64,000 nucleotides of DNA from Rhodococcus sp. 14-2483-1-2 (GCF_002259405.1 NZ_NPFW01000007.1:124001-188000), one strand, 5' to 3'. Numbered from the stretch's first letter, positions 17,041 through 28,776 are shown. A program made the numbers and translations. The notes: generated by a model not told the origin, from the sequence alone.

Positions 17041-17590
17041 CGCGTGAGGTTCGGCACCGCTGCCCGGCTCGACGTCGCAAATGCGCGCGCGTCTGCTGGA
17101 TGCGCGCGGAATAGCCAGCGAATCAGGGGCGAATCTGCGCGCACCTGACGAATGCGCGCGCGTTTGCGGGGATGTGCGCGGGAGAGACCCGCGACGCAGC
17201 TCCAGTGGATCGGCTCAACCCCGGTGGGCCAACCGTGCCCGAGGTTCGCCACTTCGGCCCGAGGTTCGCCACCGCTGCCCCGTCGACGTCGCAAACGCGC
17301 GCGCGTTTGCTGGATGCGCGCGGAATAGTGACTCGATCGGTGACGAATCTGCGCGCACCTGACGAATGCGCGCGCGTTTGCGGGGATGTGCGCCGGGACC
17401 CCGCCGCTCTTCTCTCGCGGCTCGACTTAACCCCGGTGGCCAGCCCTGCCCGAGGTTCGCCGCCATCGTCGCCCGGCTCGACGTCGCAAACGCGCGCGCG
17501 TTTGCTGGATGCGCGCGGAATAGTGACTCGATCGTTGACGAATCTGCGCGCACCTGACGAATGCGCGCGCGTTTGCGAGGATCTGAGCCC
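17041..17590. repeat. Three direct copies of an intergenic repeat (about 195-214 bp period)
   Basis: A core of about 105 bp begins with GACGTCGCAAA at 17071, 17285 and 17480. It contains TTTGCTGGATGCGCGCGGAA, then a spacer, then GAATCTGCGCGCACCTGACG and GCGCGCGCGTTTGCGGGGA. The flanks repeat as well (AACCCCGGTGG and CCCGAGGTTCGCC). Copies 2 and 3 start with the perfect 20-bp palindrome GCAAACGCGCGCGCGTTTGC (17291-17310, 17486-17505); copy 1 has it imperfectly (17077-17096). The array fills the 608-bp gap between the reductase start and the hspR stop. Copies 2 and 3 are closest to each other. No gene is supported here. Confidence 0.9.
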
Positions 17591-17607
17591 GCACAGAAGC
17601 GGCGAAC

Positions 17608-18024
17608 CTAGCGCTGGTGCTTCGGCTTCCAGACCACCAGAGCGTTGCGTTGAATCGGCACCAGGTCGCGGCGATAGCTGGCGTGCACGGCCGCCAGCTC
17701 CTGAGCCAGTTCGCTGATACGCGACTGCAGAGCCTCGACCTGATTGGTCAGCTCGATGATGCGCTTGATGCCGGCGAGGTTGACGCCTTCGTCCTGCGAG
17801 AGTCGCTGCACTTCGCGGAGCAGTGCGACGTCACGCGGCGAGTAGCGTCGACCGCCGCCGGTGGTGCGATGCGGGGTGACGAGTCCGAGTCGATCGTAGG
17901 TACGCAGCGTCTGCGCATGCATGCCCGCCAATTGAGCCGCGACGGAGATCACGAAGATCTGCGCGTCGGGATCAGCCTGCCCGCCACCGGCTTTCGCGGA
18001 TCCGCCCTCGGGAGGGACCGACAT
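17608..18024 (-). CDS. hspR: Heat-shock repressor HspR (MerR family)
   Basis: 138 residues. MerR-type HTH: VISVAAQLAGMHAQTLRTYDRLGLV with the wing TTGGGRRYSPRDVALLREVQRL, then a coiled-coil region (LTNQVEALQSRISELAQELAAVH). HspR represses the dnaK operon by binding HAIR inverted repeats, with DnaK as co-repressor in actinomycetes. The ATG at 18024 overlaps the dnaJ stop (TGATG), so hspR is the last gene of dnaK-grpE-dnaJ-hspR; two HAIR sites lie upstream of dnaK. Confidence 0.95.
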   Translation of the reverse strand: MSVPPEGGSAKAGGGQADPDAQIFVISVAAQLAGMHAQTLRTYDRLGLVTPHRTTGGGRRYSPRDVALLREVQRLSQDEGVNLAGIKRIIELTNQVEALQSRISELAQELAAVHASYRRDLVPIQRNALVVWKPKHQR

Positions 18025-19199
18025 CACACACCTGCCCACCCGGCCCGCGGGTCGAATCCGCTGGCCTTCTCGGCTTCCAGATAGTTCTTCAGAGCGTCGG
18101 TAGCAGCATCGTCGAGTTTCTGCGGGACGGCAACTTTGACGGTCACCATCAGGTCTCCGGTACCGGACTTCTTCGGGATACCGCGTCCACGCACCCGCAG
18201 CACTCGGCCGTCGACGGTGCCCGGTGGCACCTTCACTCCGACGCGACCGTCGAGGGTGGGCACCGACAGTGTCGTACCGAGCACCAGTTCTCCGTAGCTC
18301 ACCGGAACGGTCACCGTCAGGTCGTCGCCGGTTCGGCCGAACACCTTGTCGGGCTTGACCCGAACCGTGACGAACAGATCGCCCGACGGCGCTCCGCGCA
18401 GGCCGGCTTCGCCCTGACCGGCGAGCCGGACCTTCTGACCGTCACTGATACCGGCCGGGACGCGCACGGTGATGGTGCGGGTCCGGTTCTGCACTCCGGT
18501 ACCGCGGCAGTCGGCGCACGGGTCGTCGATGATGGATCCGGTACCGCGGCAGTCGTCGCACGGCTCACTGAAGCCGAACGCGCCTTGGTTTCTGTTGACG
18601 ACACCCTGGCCGTTGCATTTGGGGCACACCCGCGGGCTGGTTCCGGGCTTCGCGCCGCTGCCGTGGCAGGTGGTGCACGAGGACGGACTGGTCAACCGCA
18701 AGGGGACCGTAACGCCCTGTGCCGCTTCACGGAACTGCAACGAGGTCTCGGTTTCGACATCGCTGCCACGTCGGGGCCGATTGTTCTGCGGGCGCTGCTG
18801 CGCGCCACCGCGATTGAACAGGCCACCGAACAGGTCGCCGATTCCGCCGTCGCCGCCGCCTTGACCGAAGATGTCGCCGACATCGAAGGTCTGGCCGCCG
18901 CCGCCGAATCCGCCAGCGCCGGGTGAGAATCCACCGCCGCCGCGGTTACCGAAGCCGCCGGAGGCGAAGAGCCGTCGTGCTTCGTCGTATTCCTTGCGCT
19001 TGGCCGGGTCGGCGAGGACGGCATGCGCCTCGCTGACCGCCTTGAACTTGTTCTCGGCCGAGGCGTTGCCGGGATTGGCGTCGGGATGGTTGTCCCTGGC
19101 CAACTTTCGGTACGCCTTCTTGATCTCTTCTGCAGTCGCGCTGGAGGAAACGCCCAGCTCCTTGTAGAAGTCCTTCTCGATCCACTCCCGCTGGCTCAC
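18024..19199 (-). CDS. dnaJ: Chaperone DnaJ
   Basis: 391 residues. J domain at 10-75 with the HPD motif (DNHPDAN), a Gly/Phe-rich linker (about 80-140), and four CxxCxGxG zinc repeats: [32 protein letters not shown]. Then come the C-terminal substrate-binding domains. It stimulates the DnaK ATPase and delivers clients. It lies 31 bp after grpE and overlaps hspR. The extended N-terminus before the J domain ([15 protein letters not shown]) is the DnaJ1 form found in mycobacterial dnaK operons. Confidence 0.97.
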   Translation of the reverse strand: MSQREWIEKDFYKELGVSSSATAEEIKKAYRKLARDNHPDANPGNASAENKFKAVSEAHAVLADPAKRKEYDEARRLFASGGFGNRGGGGFSPGAGGFGGGGQTFDVGDIFGQGGGDGGIGDLFGGLFNRGGAQQRPQNNRPRRGSDVETETSLQFREAAQGVTVPLRLTSPSSCTTCHGSGAKPGTSPRVCPKCNGQGVVNRNQGAFGFSEPCDDCRGTGSIIDDPCADCRGTGVQNRTRTITVRVPAGISDGQKVRLAGQGEAGLRGAPSGDLFVTVRVKPDKVFGRTGDDLTVTVPVSYGELVLGTTLSVPTLDGRVGVKVPPGTVDGRVLRVRGRGIPKKSGTGDLMVTVKVAVPQKLDDAATDALKNYLEAEKASGFDPRAGWAGV

Positions 19200-19230
19200 C
19201 GGGCGTTTCCTCCTCTCGCGCTATTTCTGT

Positions 19231-19859
19231 TTACTGCTCGTCGGACGCGGGTGCATCCGATTCTTGTGCTGCATCGTCCACCACGCCGACCATCGCGGTA
19301 CGCAGGACGCGCTCGCCGAGCTTGTAGCCCTTGCGCATCAGCGTTCCGACGACCGGGCTGCTGCCGTCGCCCTCGTGGGAGACGGCCTCGTGGATGGCCG
19401 GGTCGAAGGCATCGCCCTCGGCCCCGAAAGTGGTCAGGCCGATGTTCGAGAACACCCCTGCCAACTTGTCTGCCACTGCCTTGAGCGGTCCGGTTTCGAG
19501 ATCGCCGTGCTGGCGAGCTCGCTCGAGGTCGTCGAGAACCGGAAGAAGCTGCGAGACGACGGACGCCTTGGCGTTCTCCGCTCCGGTCTGCTTCTCGCGG
19601 TCGGTACGACGCCGGTAGTTGGCGTACTCCGCCGAGACGCGCTGCAGATCTGCGGTGAGTTCTGCGACCTGAGTGTCACGCGGGTCTTCCACGACGTCAC
19701 CGTCGACGGTCCCTTCGTCCACCGAGTCGGGCTGGGGCGCAGCCCCGGTGCCCACCAGGGGCTCCGGAACTGCGTCACCTTCCCGTACTTCACCGGTCTC
19801 GGGATCGATCTTTCGCTTGTCCACGAAAGTGACCGGTTCTTGCTCGGTGTTCTCCGACG

Positions 19860-19863
<4 letters not shown>
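19231..19863 (-). CDS. grpE: Nucleotide exchange factor GrpE
   Basis: 210 residues. A long coiled-coil (about 65-115: [20 protein letters not shown] region) is followed by the C-terminal beta-domain containing [12 protein letters not shown] and a final [16 protein letters not shown] motif, diagnostic of GrpE. The acidic N- and C-terminal tails are low complexity. Its ATG overlaps the dnaK stop by 4 bp. It releases ADP from DnaK. Confidence 0.97.
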
Positions 19864-21704
<1,841 letters not shown>

Positions 21705-21741
21705 AATGTTTCCTCCTGTTATTGCGTGGATTCAGTCCCTG

Positions 21742-21762
21742 GGTGAGCGAACTCCACTCAAG
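21742..21762 (-). promoter_or_regulatory. HspR operator (HAIR), imperfect copy
   Basis: GGTGAGC-N7-ACTCAAG. One half matches the HAIR consensus CTTGAGT-N7-ACTCAAG perfectly, the other in four of seven bases. It lies 38-58 bp upstream of the dnaK ATG, downstream of the second HAIR. Confidence 0.7.
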
Positions 21763-21796
21763 TTTGCATAACGCGATCTGTCGCGTCAACTTCCAA

Positions 21797-21817
21797 CTTG
21801 AGCCTCATCCACTCAAG
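21797..21817 (-). promoter_or_regulatory. HspR operator (HAIR), near-perfect copy
   Basis: CTTGAGC-N7-ACTCAAG, with only one base different from the HAIR consensus. A TTGACG -35-like element (21789-21784, minus strand) lies between this and the first HAIR, so HspR can flank the dnaK promoter. Confidence 0.88.
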
Positions 21818-21885
21818 GCTGCTGACCTGCACAACGGAGGGTGTGGCGAATTTGTTCCCCACTGCCGTAGGCACACACAGCAGTA

Positions 21886-21916
21886 CGCCGCGACGATCAC
21901 GAGGATCGTCGCGGCG
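21886..21916 (-). terminator. Hairpin terminator of the secreted protein gene
   Basis: A perfect 13-bp stem (CGCCGCGACGATC / GATCGTCGCGGCG) with a 5-nt loop, 29 bp after the stop codon of the gene at 21945 and upstream of the dnaK promoter region. No T-run follows on the minus strand. Confidence 0.75.
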
Positions 21917-21944
21917 CAGCGGGGAGAAAGTATTCGTGAAGGAG

Positions 21945-22445
21945 TTACGCGGAAGGCTCCTCGACCGGGGCGGGGATGCAGCTGTGGGTGAGCAGTCCAC
22001 CGGTGATGTTGTCGAGGAAGTTCGCGTCCAGCGCACTGGCGAAGGCCGCCGCACCTGCGGGGCGAGCCATCCATTCGCGATCGACAGAAGGCACGGTGTA
22101 CGTCGCTGCTTCGCCGGCCTTGATGGTCGTCTCGGTGTTCTGACCCTGCACGCCCGGCAGTGCGCCGTAGTTGACGTTGACGTTCGACGCGTCGTCCGCG
22201 CCCACGTTGTCGACCTTGACCTGCAGTGCCACGACGCCACCTTCGGGCGCGTCCTCGACCGTGATGTCGCAGACAGCGGCCATGGTCACCACCAGGTCGG
22301 GGCTTTCGAGAACCACCGAGCCGAGCGGGCCGACGGGCTCGGGGGCAGGTTCGGCCGATGCGGCGGGTGCGAGGGCAACCGCACCGATGGCGGCGGCCAG
22401 AGCGGCCGTCGAGGCCAGGATCGATGTGCGGGCAAGACGTCGCAT
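21945..22445 (-). CDS. Secreted protein of unknown function
   Basis: 166 residues. A Sec signal peptide (MRRLARTS, hydrophobic alanine-rich core, cleavage after PAASA) is followed by a proline-rich start of the mature protein and a probable beta-rich domain: MAAVCDITVEDAP, then VVALQVKVDNVGADDASNVNV. Two Cys (in AVCDI and THSCIP) could form a disulfide. The ATG at 22445 is chosen because AGGAG lies six bases upstream. A palindrome in front of it (22474-22485) may be an operator. Confidence 0.82.
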   Translation of the reverse strand: MRRLARTSILASTAALAAAIGAVALAPAASAEPAPEPVGPLGSVVLESPDLVVTMAAVCDITVEDAPEGGVVALQVKVDNVGADDASNVNVNYGALPGVQGQNTETTIKAGEAATYTVPSVDREWMARPAGAAAFASALDANFLDNITGGLLTHSCIPAPVEEPSA

Positions 22446-22468
22446 GAACAACTCCTGTAGCTGAAGGG

Positions 22469-22495
22469 GATGTGACTCATGAGTCTGATGTGACT
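22469..22495 (-). promoter_or_regulatory. Palindrome with flanking direct repeats upstream of the secreted protein
   Basis: GATGTGACT occurs twice 18 bp apart (22469-22477, 22487-22495), and the 12-bp perfect palindrome GACTCATGAGTC (22474-22485) lies across the first copy and the gap. It is 29-40 bp upstream of the ATG at 22445. It has the look of a regulator-binding site; the regulator is unknown. Confidence 0.4.
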
Positions 22496-22741
22496 GATGG
22501 GACAGTTGGTACCTGTTTCACTATGTCCTAAAGGAATCAGACATTCCACACCAGGCGGTATCGATTCGATGACGTTCGCATATCGAAGGAAAGGCCCCCA
22601 AAAAATCACATCGATGTAGTTCGACGTCGTTCTCACCGGTCGGCGAGCCAGGTTTCACCGGTCGTCGATCAGGGGAACCACAACCCTGCGGATCGGCCGC
22701 GCCCTACGTAGGGTTGAAGAAAAGCGAGGCTACGGAGGCAC

Positions 22742-24922
22742 ATGGATCCCGAAGTGCAGCACGAACCGAGCGAGATCACCTACGACGAGAAGTTCTATCC
22801 GGCTCGGCCGAAACCACTTCGACCTTCGGTGCGTCGCGCCAATCGGAGCAACAGTCCCACCCCGAACAGCGAGCCGGTGGCATCGAACCCCGAGTACGTG
22901 GACTGGCTCACCGAGCAGTCGATGTTGCGCGACGCCAAACTGATCGCCGAGCAACTCTCGGGCAAGGGCAGCATGTGGCAGAACCCGTATGCCGACCCCG
23001 ATCCTCGTGCGGCCGTCGAGCGCGCTCCGGTGTGGTTCACCGCGTACCCCATCTCGGTGATCAACGCCCCGCAGACGAGCTTCCTGAGCACTCTCGGCGA
23101 CGAGAAGCTGTGGCAGGCCTTCTCCGAGATCGGTGTCACCGCAGTGCATACCGGCCCGGTGAAGGTGGCAGGCGGTATCCACGGTTGGCGTCCGACCCCC
23201 TCGGTCGACGGCCACTTCGACCGCATCGGCATGCAGATCGACCCCGCGTTCGGATCGGAAGAGGAGTTCCGACGCCTCTGCGTGGTGGCCTCGGCGTACG
23301 ACGGCATCGTGATCGACGACATCGTCCCCGGCCACACCGGCAAGGGTGCGGACTTCCGGCTCGCCGAGATGGCCGTGGCCGACTACCCCGGCATCTACCA
23401 CATGGTCGAGATCGAGCCGCAGGACTGGCATCTGCTGCCCCGGGTGCGCGCCGGTGCCGATTCACAGAACATCGACGCCGAGGCCGAGGCCAATCTCGCC
23501 CGCGCCGGCTACATCATCGGTCAGCTGCAGCGCGTGATCTTCTACGAGCTCGGTGTGAAGGAAACCAACTGGAGCGCAACGCCTCCCGTCGTCGGCATCG
23601 ACGGCGTCGAACGCCGCTGGGTGTACCTGCACTACTTCAAGGCCGGTCAGCCGTCGATCAACTGGCTCGATCCCTCCTTCGCCGGCATGCGACTGGTGAT
23701 CGGCGACGCGTGTCACTCCATCGCCGACCTGGGCGCAGGAGCACTACGCCTGGACGCCAACGGTTTTCTCGGCGTCGAGCGTCGAGCCGAAGGACCCGGC
23801 TGGTCCGAGGGCCATCCCCTGTCGGAGGCGGCGAACCATCTGATCGCCAGCGTGGTGCGCAAGATGGGCGGGTTCACCTTCCAGGAGTTGAACCTGACGA
23901 TCGACGACATCAAGGCCATGGGCACCAACGGTGCCGACCTGTCGTACGACTTCATCAACCGGCCCGCGTATCAGCATGCGCTCGTCATGGGGAACACCGA
24001 ATTCCTCAGGCTCACCATGACTTTGGCCCGCGACCACGGCGTCGACACCGCATCCCTGGTGCATGCGTTGCAGAACCACGACGAGATGACCTTCGAGCTC
24101 ATCCACTTCGCCACCCTGCACGCCGAGGACGAGTTCACCTACGGCGGCGAGGCGGTCAAGGGCAGCGATCTGGGCGACCGTATCCGCGGTGAACTGACCG
24201 ATCGACTCACCGGACGCTGGGCGCCGTACAACCGGACGTTCACCACCAACGGAATCGCCTGCACCACAGCGAGTGTGATCACCGCATCGCTCGGAATCCG
24301 CGACCTGGACCGGATGGACGAGCAAGACATCGAGACGGTCAAGCGGGCCCACCTGCTGCTCGCGATGTACAACGCGCTGCAGCCGGGCGTGTTCGCACTG
24401 TCCGGTTGGGATCTACTGGGCATCCTGCCGATCGCGGCCGACGAGGTGGACGACCTCATCCGCGAAGGCGACACCCGCTGGATCAACCGCGGTGCACACG
24501 ATCTGATGGGGTACTTCCCCGAGGCCGTGCGCTCGGAGTCGGGCATCCCTCGCGGGCGCAGCCTGTACGGCTCGCTCCCGGAGCAGCTGGCGGATCCGCA
24601 GTCGTTCGCCCGCCAGTTGGCGCGAATCATCGAGTTGCGCAAGCGGTTCGGGATCGCCACCGCTCAGCAGATCGACATTCCGACGGTCTCGCACAAGGGC
24701 CTGCTGGTCATGGTGCACGAGCTCAGCCAGGGAACCATCCAGGCCACGGTGCTCAACTTCTCGTCCGAGGAGATCAGCGCGACCATTCAGTCCAAGCACC
24801 TGGTGCCCGGCACGTGCGCCATCGACGTCTTCGACGACAACGAGATCGCGACCGTGGACGAGCTGAACAGCTTCCCGATGAGTCTGCGTCCGTACGAGGG
24901 CGTACCGGTGGTGCTGCGCTGA
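22742..24922 (+). CDS. GH13 (alpha-amylase family) enzyme, TreS-like
   Basis: 726 residues, cytoplasmic (no signal peptide). The TIM-barrel catalytic residues of GH13 are visible: nucleophile Asp in ALRLDANGF, acid/base Glu in FTFQELNLT, and the third Asp in LQNHDEMTF. The region [22 protein letters not shown] is the conserved region-I equivalent (usual D-x-V-x-N-H is altered to DIVPGHTG). The C-terminus is a beta-domain. Of GH13 enzymes it most resembles trehalose synthase / maltose glucosyltransferase-type proteins, but canonical TreS motifs are not obvious. Substrate probably an alpha-glucan or trehalose-related sugar. It stands alone with 39 bp to the next gene on the same strand. Confidence 0.8.
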   Translation: MDPEVQHEPSEITYDEKFYPARPKPLRPSVRRANRSNSPTPNSEPVASNPEYVDWLTEQSMLRDAKLIAEQLSGKGSMWQNPYADPDPRAAVERAPVWFTAYPISVINAPQTSFLSTLGDEKLWQAFSEIGVTAVHTGPVKVAGGIHGWRPTPSVDGHFDRIGMQIDPAFGSEEEFRRLCVVASAYDGIVIDDIVPGHTGKGADFRLAEMAVADYPGIYHMVEIEPQDWHLLPRVRAGADSQNIDAEAEANLARAGYIIGQLQRVIFYELGVKETNWSATPPVVGIDGVERRWVYLHYFKAGQPSINWLDPSFAGMRLVIGDACHSIADLGAGALRLDANGFLGVERRAEGPGWSEGHPLSEAANHLIASVVRKMGGFTFQELNLTIDDIKAMGTNGADLSYDFINRPAYQHALVMGNTEFLRLTMTLARDHGVDTASLVHALQNHDEMTFELIHFATLHAEDEFTYGGEAVKGSDLGDRIRGELTDRLTGRWAPYNRTFTTNGIACTTASVITASLGIRDLDRMDEQDIETVKRAHLLLAMYNALQPGVFALSGWDLLGILPIAADEVDDLIREGDTRWINRGAHDLMGYFPEAVRSESGIPRGRSLYGSLPEQLADPQSFARQLARIIELRKRFGIATAQQIDIPTVSHKGLLVMVHELSQGTIQATVLNFSSEEISATIQSKHLVPGTCAIDVFDDNEIATVDELNSFPMSLRPYEGVPVVLR

Positions 24923-24961
24923 GACCGCGGCCCGTCACCGCCGACGGATAGACTCCTGCAC

Positions 24962-25522
24962 GTGGCCGAAGAACAGAACGACCCGACATCACGGAGGCCC
25001 CGGCCTGCCCGTCCGCAACCACCGCGGCCGGATGTTGCCGTCGAACCGCTGCGGCCACGGCAGGAGCCCACTCACTCGGTCCTGCCGAAGGTCGCGACTG
25101 CTCTGTGGGCTCTGACGGCAGCGCTGATCCTCGCGTTGGCCGCCGCCATCGCCCTGAACTGGGAGTCGGTACTCTCGGGCGTCGAAACTGCGGTGTCACA
25201 GCAGGAGTCGACGGCCAGTGCGGCCGATGTCCGCAACACCGCCTCGGCCACGCTGCTGTCCAGCGGGGCCGCAGCGGCGGTGCTCGTGCTACTGGGATTC
25301 GTCGCACTGAATCTACTGCGCAACGCAGCGATGTCGTCCAAGGTCCTGATGGGAGCGGTCGGAATCCTGACCATCGGCGCGGCGGTCACGTTCTCGACCT
25401 TCGTGTCCGACGCCTCCGCGCTGCTCGGCGGCGTTCTGCAGTGGGGTCCGTTCGTCGTGGCGGGCACTGCGGCAGCCGCGACCATCGTGGCCCTCCTGCC
25501 CCGAGGATCCTCACGCCAGTGA
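24962..25522 (+). CDS. Integral membrane protein, unknown
   Basis: 186 residues. A proline/arginine-rich cytoplasmic N-terminus (about 40 residues) precedes about four hydrophobic segments (ALWALTAALILALAAAIAL, AAAVLVLLGFVALNLL, MGAVGILTIGAAVTF, WGPFVVAGTAAAATIVALL). The segment VETAVSQQESTASAADVRNTA between helices 1 and 2 is probably outside. Start GTG at 24962. It converges with iniC, overlapping by 12 bp. No function can be assigned. Confidence 0.8.
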   Translation: MAEEQNDPTSRRPRPARPQPPRPDVAVEPLRPRQEPTHSVLPKVATALWALTAALILALAAAIALNWESVLSGVETAVSQQESTASAADVRNTASATLLSSGAAAAVLVLLGFVALNLLRNAAMSSKVLMGAVGILTIGAAVTFSTFVSDASALLGGVLQWGPFVVAGTAAAATIVALLPRGSSRQ

Positions 25523-26971
25523 GGCGAGTATCCCTTCGGCGCTGCGGGCCGCCGTGGCGCACGAGGTCGAGGTGAACCGGTCCAGCAGTGGGTGCTCGGA
25601 CAGTGCTCGCCACTTGTGCACGGCCGCCAGCGCGGTGTCGCGCTGCTGAGTGCGTCCGGCATCGGGAGGCAGATCGAGGCGTTCGGTGGCGGCGATGCCG
25701 AAACCGCCGATGATGCGCTGCAGTTCGAGTAGAGCACCGTCGGGCAGTTTCGGTGTGGTGGAGCGCAATCGGCCGAGCAGACGCAGTTCGGCGAAACCGT
25801 GCACGTCGGCGAGCATTCGGCCTGCCTCGGTGCGGAGCGCGTGTGATTCCGGCCTGAACTCCAGGATTCGTTGCAGGGCAACCAGAGCCGAGTGCAACTT
25901 GAGCTGGTCGGCGCGTTGACCGAATTGCACGTCGATCACCGAGCGAAGTTCGGTCAGCCCGCTCCGTTCGACCAGATCGGCAGCCAGCGTGGGCGAATCG
26001 CGCACCCCGAGCCGAATCAACGTCACTGCCATCCGAATACCGAACAGTCCGAAGCGGTCGACGATGCTGGCGCGCAGCGATGCGTCGACCGGTAGCGTGC
26101 TCTGTGCACGGACGAATCGATCGGCCGAGAGCATCGCCAACTGCAGATCCTCGGTCGGCACCGTGGCCAACATCTCGAAGGCAGCGAACTCGTTCTGCCG
26201 CAACGTTTCCGCGCCGAGCGCCAGCAAACCCGCGACCGGAACAACTGCCTGGCACAGGCCGGTGGCCTCGAGTTCGGACGCGAAGCGCGCAGCGACTTCC
26301 TTGGCCGACATCATCGCGTCCATCCGCCCCGAACCCACCTCGTCGGCCCGCGAGACGACACCGATCACACCGAGCGGTCCCGAATCGCCGCCGACGTGCG
26401 CACCGATCTGCCCGAGAAACGACACGTCGGTCGCATTGAGGGTACGCAGCAGATACACCACGGCGTCTGCGCCCGATGACGAGTTCTCCGGCGTGAGCAT
26501 CGCCAACGTGCGCGCCGACACGTCTCGCGAGAGAGACGAGGTACCGGGAGTGTCGATGATCGTCGTCTGCGCCAGAGCGCTTGCAGGCCATTCGACGTCC
26601 AGTCGGTCGACCTGCGCGGCCGTCAACGACCCGAGGTCGAAGGTCAGTCGCCCGTCGCGCCGTTGCACCGGCACGTTCGCAGCCCGGTCGCCGTCGTACC
26701 AGGCCGTGACGGCGGGGGTGACGCCGTTGCGGTACCACGTGACGACCTTCGTGCACTCCGTTGCGTCGGTCGGGGCAATGTCCTGCCCGACAAGGGAATT
26801 GAGCAGCGTGGACTTGCCCGCCTTGAGTGATCCCGCGAGCGCCACCCGCAGCGGCTCGTCGAGACGGTACAGGCATTCGTCGAGCATCCAGGACGCTTCG
26901 GCATCACCGGAGTACGTCGATCGTGCCGCCGAGATGAGGTCGCGTGCTCGGGCCAGAGCCGCCACACTCAT
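25511..26971 (-). CDS. iniC: Dynamin-like GTPase IniC
   Basis: 486 residues. GTPase motifs at the N-terminus: G1 AGSLKAGKSTLLNSL (about residue 47), G3 DTPGTSSL, and a degenerate G4 (SRADEV). The rest is helical with no clear membrane span. It follows iniA by a 4-bp overlap and, with IniA and IniB, makes up the iniBAC operon known from mycobacteria, induced by cell-wall inhibitors such as isoniazid and ethambutol. The mycobacterial Ini GTPases are bacterial dynamin-like proteins that act at the plasma membrane. Confidence 0.9.
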   Translation of the reverse strand: MSVAALARARDLISAARSTYSGDAEASWMLDECLYRLDEPLRVALAGSLKAGKSTLLNSLVGQDIAPTDATECTKVVTWYRNGVTPAVTAWYDGDRAANVPVQRRDGRLTFDLGSLTAAQVDRLDVEWPASALAQTTIIDTPGTSSLSRDVSARTLAMLTPENSSSGADAVVYLLRTLNATDVSFLGQIGAHVGGDSGPLGVIGVVSRADEVGSGRMDAMMSAKEVAARFASELEATGLCQAVVPVAGLLALGAETLRQNEFAAFEMLATVPTEDLQLAMLSADRFVRAQSTLPVDASLRASIVDRFGLFGIRMAVTLIRLGVRDSPTLAADLVERSGLTELRSVIDVQFGQRADQLKLHSALVALQRILEFRPESHALRTEAGRMLADVHGFAELRLLGRLRSTTPKLPDGALLELQRIIGGFGIAATERLDLPPDAGRTQQRDTALAAVHKWRALSEHPLLDRFTSTSCATAARSAEGILASLA

Positions 26972-28776
26972 ACTGCGACGTCCTCGACCAGAGACACTGC
27001 CCGAGAATTCAGTTCGGCCACCACGCGCATGTCCTTCTCCAGCGCAGCGATGCGGGCGGAACGGTCGGTGTTGTCGGCAGCGGCGGCTTCCTGCGCCGAG
27101 CGCAGCGACTCGTTCAGCGAACGCAGCGTCTGCTCGGCGATCGAGGTGAAGTGATCACGCAGCACTCGCTGAATCTGGCGCAGCCGGTCCTTCGACTCCT
27201 TGCCCACCTGGAAGCTGACGTCGTCGGTGAAACGGCGGATCGCCATCTTGGCCTCGGAACGCCGCGCTTTGACGCGGTTCTCCTTGTCCTCCTTGTAGGC
27301 CTTGGTGCCCAGGAGTACGCCCGCACCGATCGAAATCGGATTGAGCAGACTCAACCCGACGAACGTGGTGATCAGGCCGAACATCAGCACACCGCCGTAG
27401 GATCCACGCATTCCCACCAGAACCTTCTGCGTGATTCCGACACGGCCGGATTCCAGATCGGCCAGGGACGAGACGGGATCGAGGACGTTGTCCAGATCGC
27501 CCAGATCGAGATCGGGCAGCGCTGCCGCCCCGGACGAGGCGAAGTGTTCGGCCACCAACTCCGAAAGCCACAGTGCCCGTTCGTGAGCCCAGACGAAGTT
27601 GTCGCCCACCGACGCGGCGATCTGCTCCTCGAGCCACTCGCCGAGCTGCGGCCAGTCCTTGCCCGGATCCCCCTCGTCGACGGTCTCTTCCGCTTCCCGG
27701 GTGACGCGCCGCAACCGGTCGCGCAGATCGTGATCGATGTCGGAGGCGAGGTCGGCGATTCCGTCACCGAGCGTCTGCTGCCACTGCGACGAACGTTTGT
27801 GCAGCTCCTCGGCGGCCGATTTGGCGCGCTGCAACCCCGCGACGGCCGCGGCTGCCCGCTCCGGATCCTTCAGTGCCGCAAGCTCACTGCCGAACGAGAG
27901 TGTCAGATGTTCGGTGACCGATCGGACATCGAGCGAGACCGAGGAGCGTGCCAGCACATCCGCCCGGGCCACCACGTCGTCGCGCAGAAACGCGTAGAGC
28001 TGCTGGAAACCGGACTCGGCGTTGAGTTCCTCGTCGTTCAAACGCAGTGCGTGCGAACGCAACAGAGACGACACCGGCAACATCTGCACATCGATTCCCG
28101 CGCGGTCCAGGTGTCCGCGATTGGCCTCGACGATCTGCCGCCAGTGCGGATAGAGATCGATCTTGGTGATCAGCACCGCCACGGCCGGGCACAAGCCCTG
28201 CACCTGTCGGAGAAACGACAGTTCCGGTTCGGTGAACTCGCGCGACGCATCGGACACGACGAGCACCGCGTCGGCCGAGGGAATGAGACCCAATGTGCCT
28301 GCAGCGTGCGGATTCGTGTGCCCGCCGACGCCGGGAGTATCGACCAACACCAAGCCGTCGGCGAGCAACGGACTCGCCACCCCGATGTCCAGACGCAGCA
28401 CCTCACGGCCCTGGGCCAGCGGACTGGCGGGGGTGACCGTTGTGATCTCCTCGGGCGGAACGTCGACTCGGATCGGTTCGTTGCCCGGATCGGCGAGTAC
28501 GAGCTGCGCCGAGAGGCTCTCGGCATTGGACACCACGGTCGGGATGGCGGTGGTCTCGTCGTCGCCGACCGAGCACACCGTCAGATTGAGCAGCGAATTC
28601 ACGAACTGACTCTTGCCCTGCTTGAGCGGTCCGACCACGATGATGCGTCGACGTGGATCCAACACTCGCGAGCGCGCCGCCTCGACTCGATCCACCAGGT
28701 CGGATCTTCCCGCCGATGTCGCCACCGCCGCGGTCCGGCTCAGCAGCTCGGCCAGCTCCGTAGATTGCCCGTCCAT
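26968..28776 (-). CDS. iniA: Dynamin-like GTPase IniA
   Basis: 602 residues. GTPase motifs: G1 VGPLKQGKSQFVNSL (about residue 48), G3 LVDTPGVGGHT, G4 ITKIDLY, all intact. A hydrophobic stretch near 455-490 (YGGVLMFGLITTFVGLSLL and ISIGAGVLLG) is the membrane-interacting tip expected of bacterial dynamin-like proteins, flanked by helical neck segments. IniA is known to form membrane-bound assemblies and mediate fission. It overlaps iniC by 4 bp and lies 148 bp downstream of iniB with a strong hairpin between. Confidence 0.93.
   Translation of the reverse strand: MDGQSTELAELLSRTAAVATSAGRSDLVDRVEAARSRVLDPRRRIIVVGPLKQGKSQFVNSLLNLTVCSVGDDETTAIPTVVSNAESLSAQLVLADPGNEPIRVDVPPEEITTVTPASPLAQGREVLRLDIGVASPLLADGLVLVDTPGVGGHTNPHAAGTLGLIPSADAVLVVSDASREFTEPELSFLRQVQGLCPAVAVLITKIDLYPHWRQIVEANRGHLDRAGIDVQMLPVSSLLRSHALRLNDEELNAESGFQQLYAFLRDDVVARADVLARSSVSLDVRSVTEHLTLSFGSELAALKDPERAAAAVAGLQRAKSAAEELHKRSSQWQQTLGDGIADLASDIDHDLRDRLRRVTREAEETVDEGDPGKDWPQLGEWLEEQIAASVGDNFVWAHERALWLSELVAEHFASSGAAALPDLDLGDLDNVLDPVSSLADLESGRVGITQKVLVGMRGSYGGVLMFGLITTFVGLSLLNPISIGAGVLLGTKAYKEDKENRVKARRSEAKMAIRRFTDDVSFQVGKESKDRLRQIQRVLRDHFTSIAEQTLRSLNESLRSAQEAAAADNTDRSARIAALEKDMRVVAELNSRAVSLVEDVAV

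Noticed and set aside
17081-17717. Short open frames encoding repeated ARLLDARGIVTRS-type peptides in the intergenic repeats
   Set aside because: The frames follow the DNA repeat, lack ribosome sites and run into hspR antisense; the unit looks like non-coding DNA with a palindrome.
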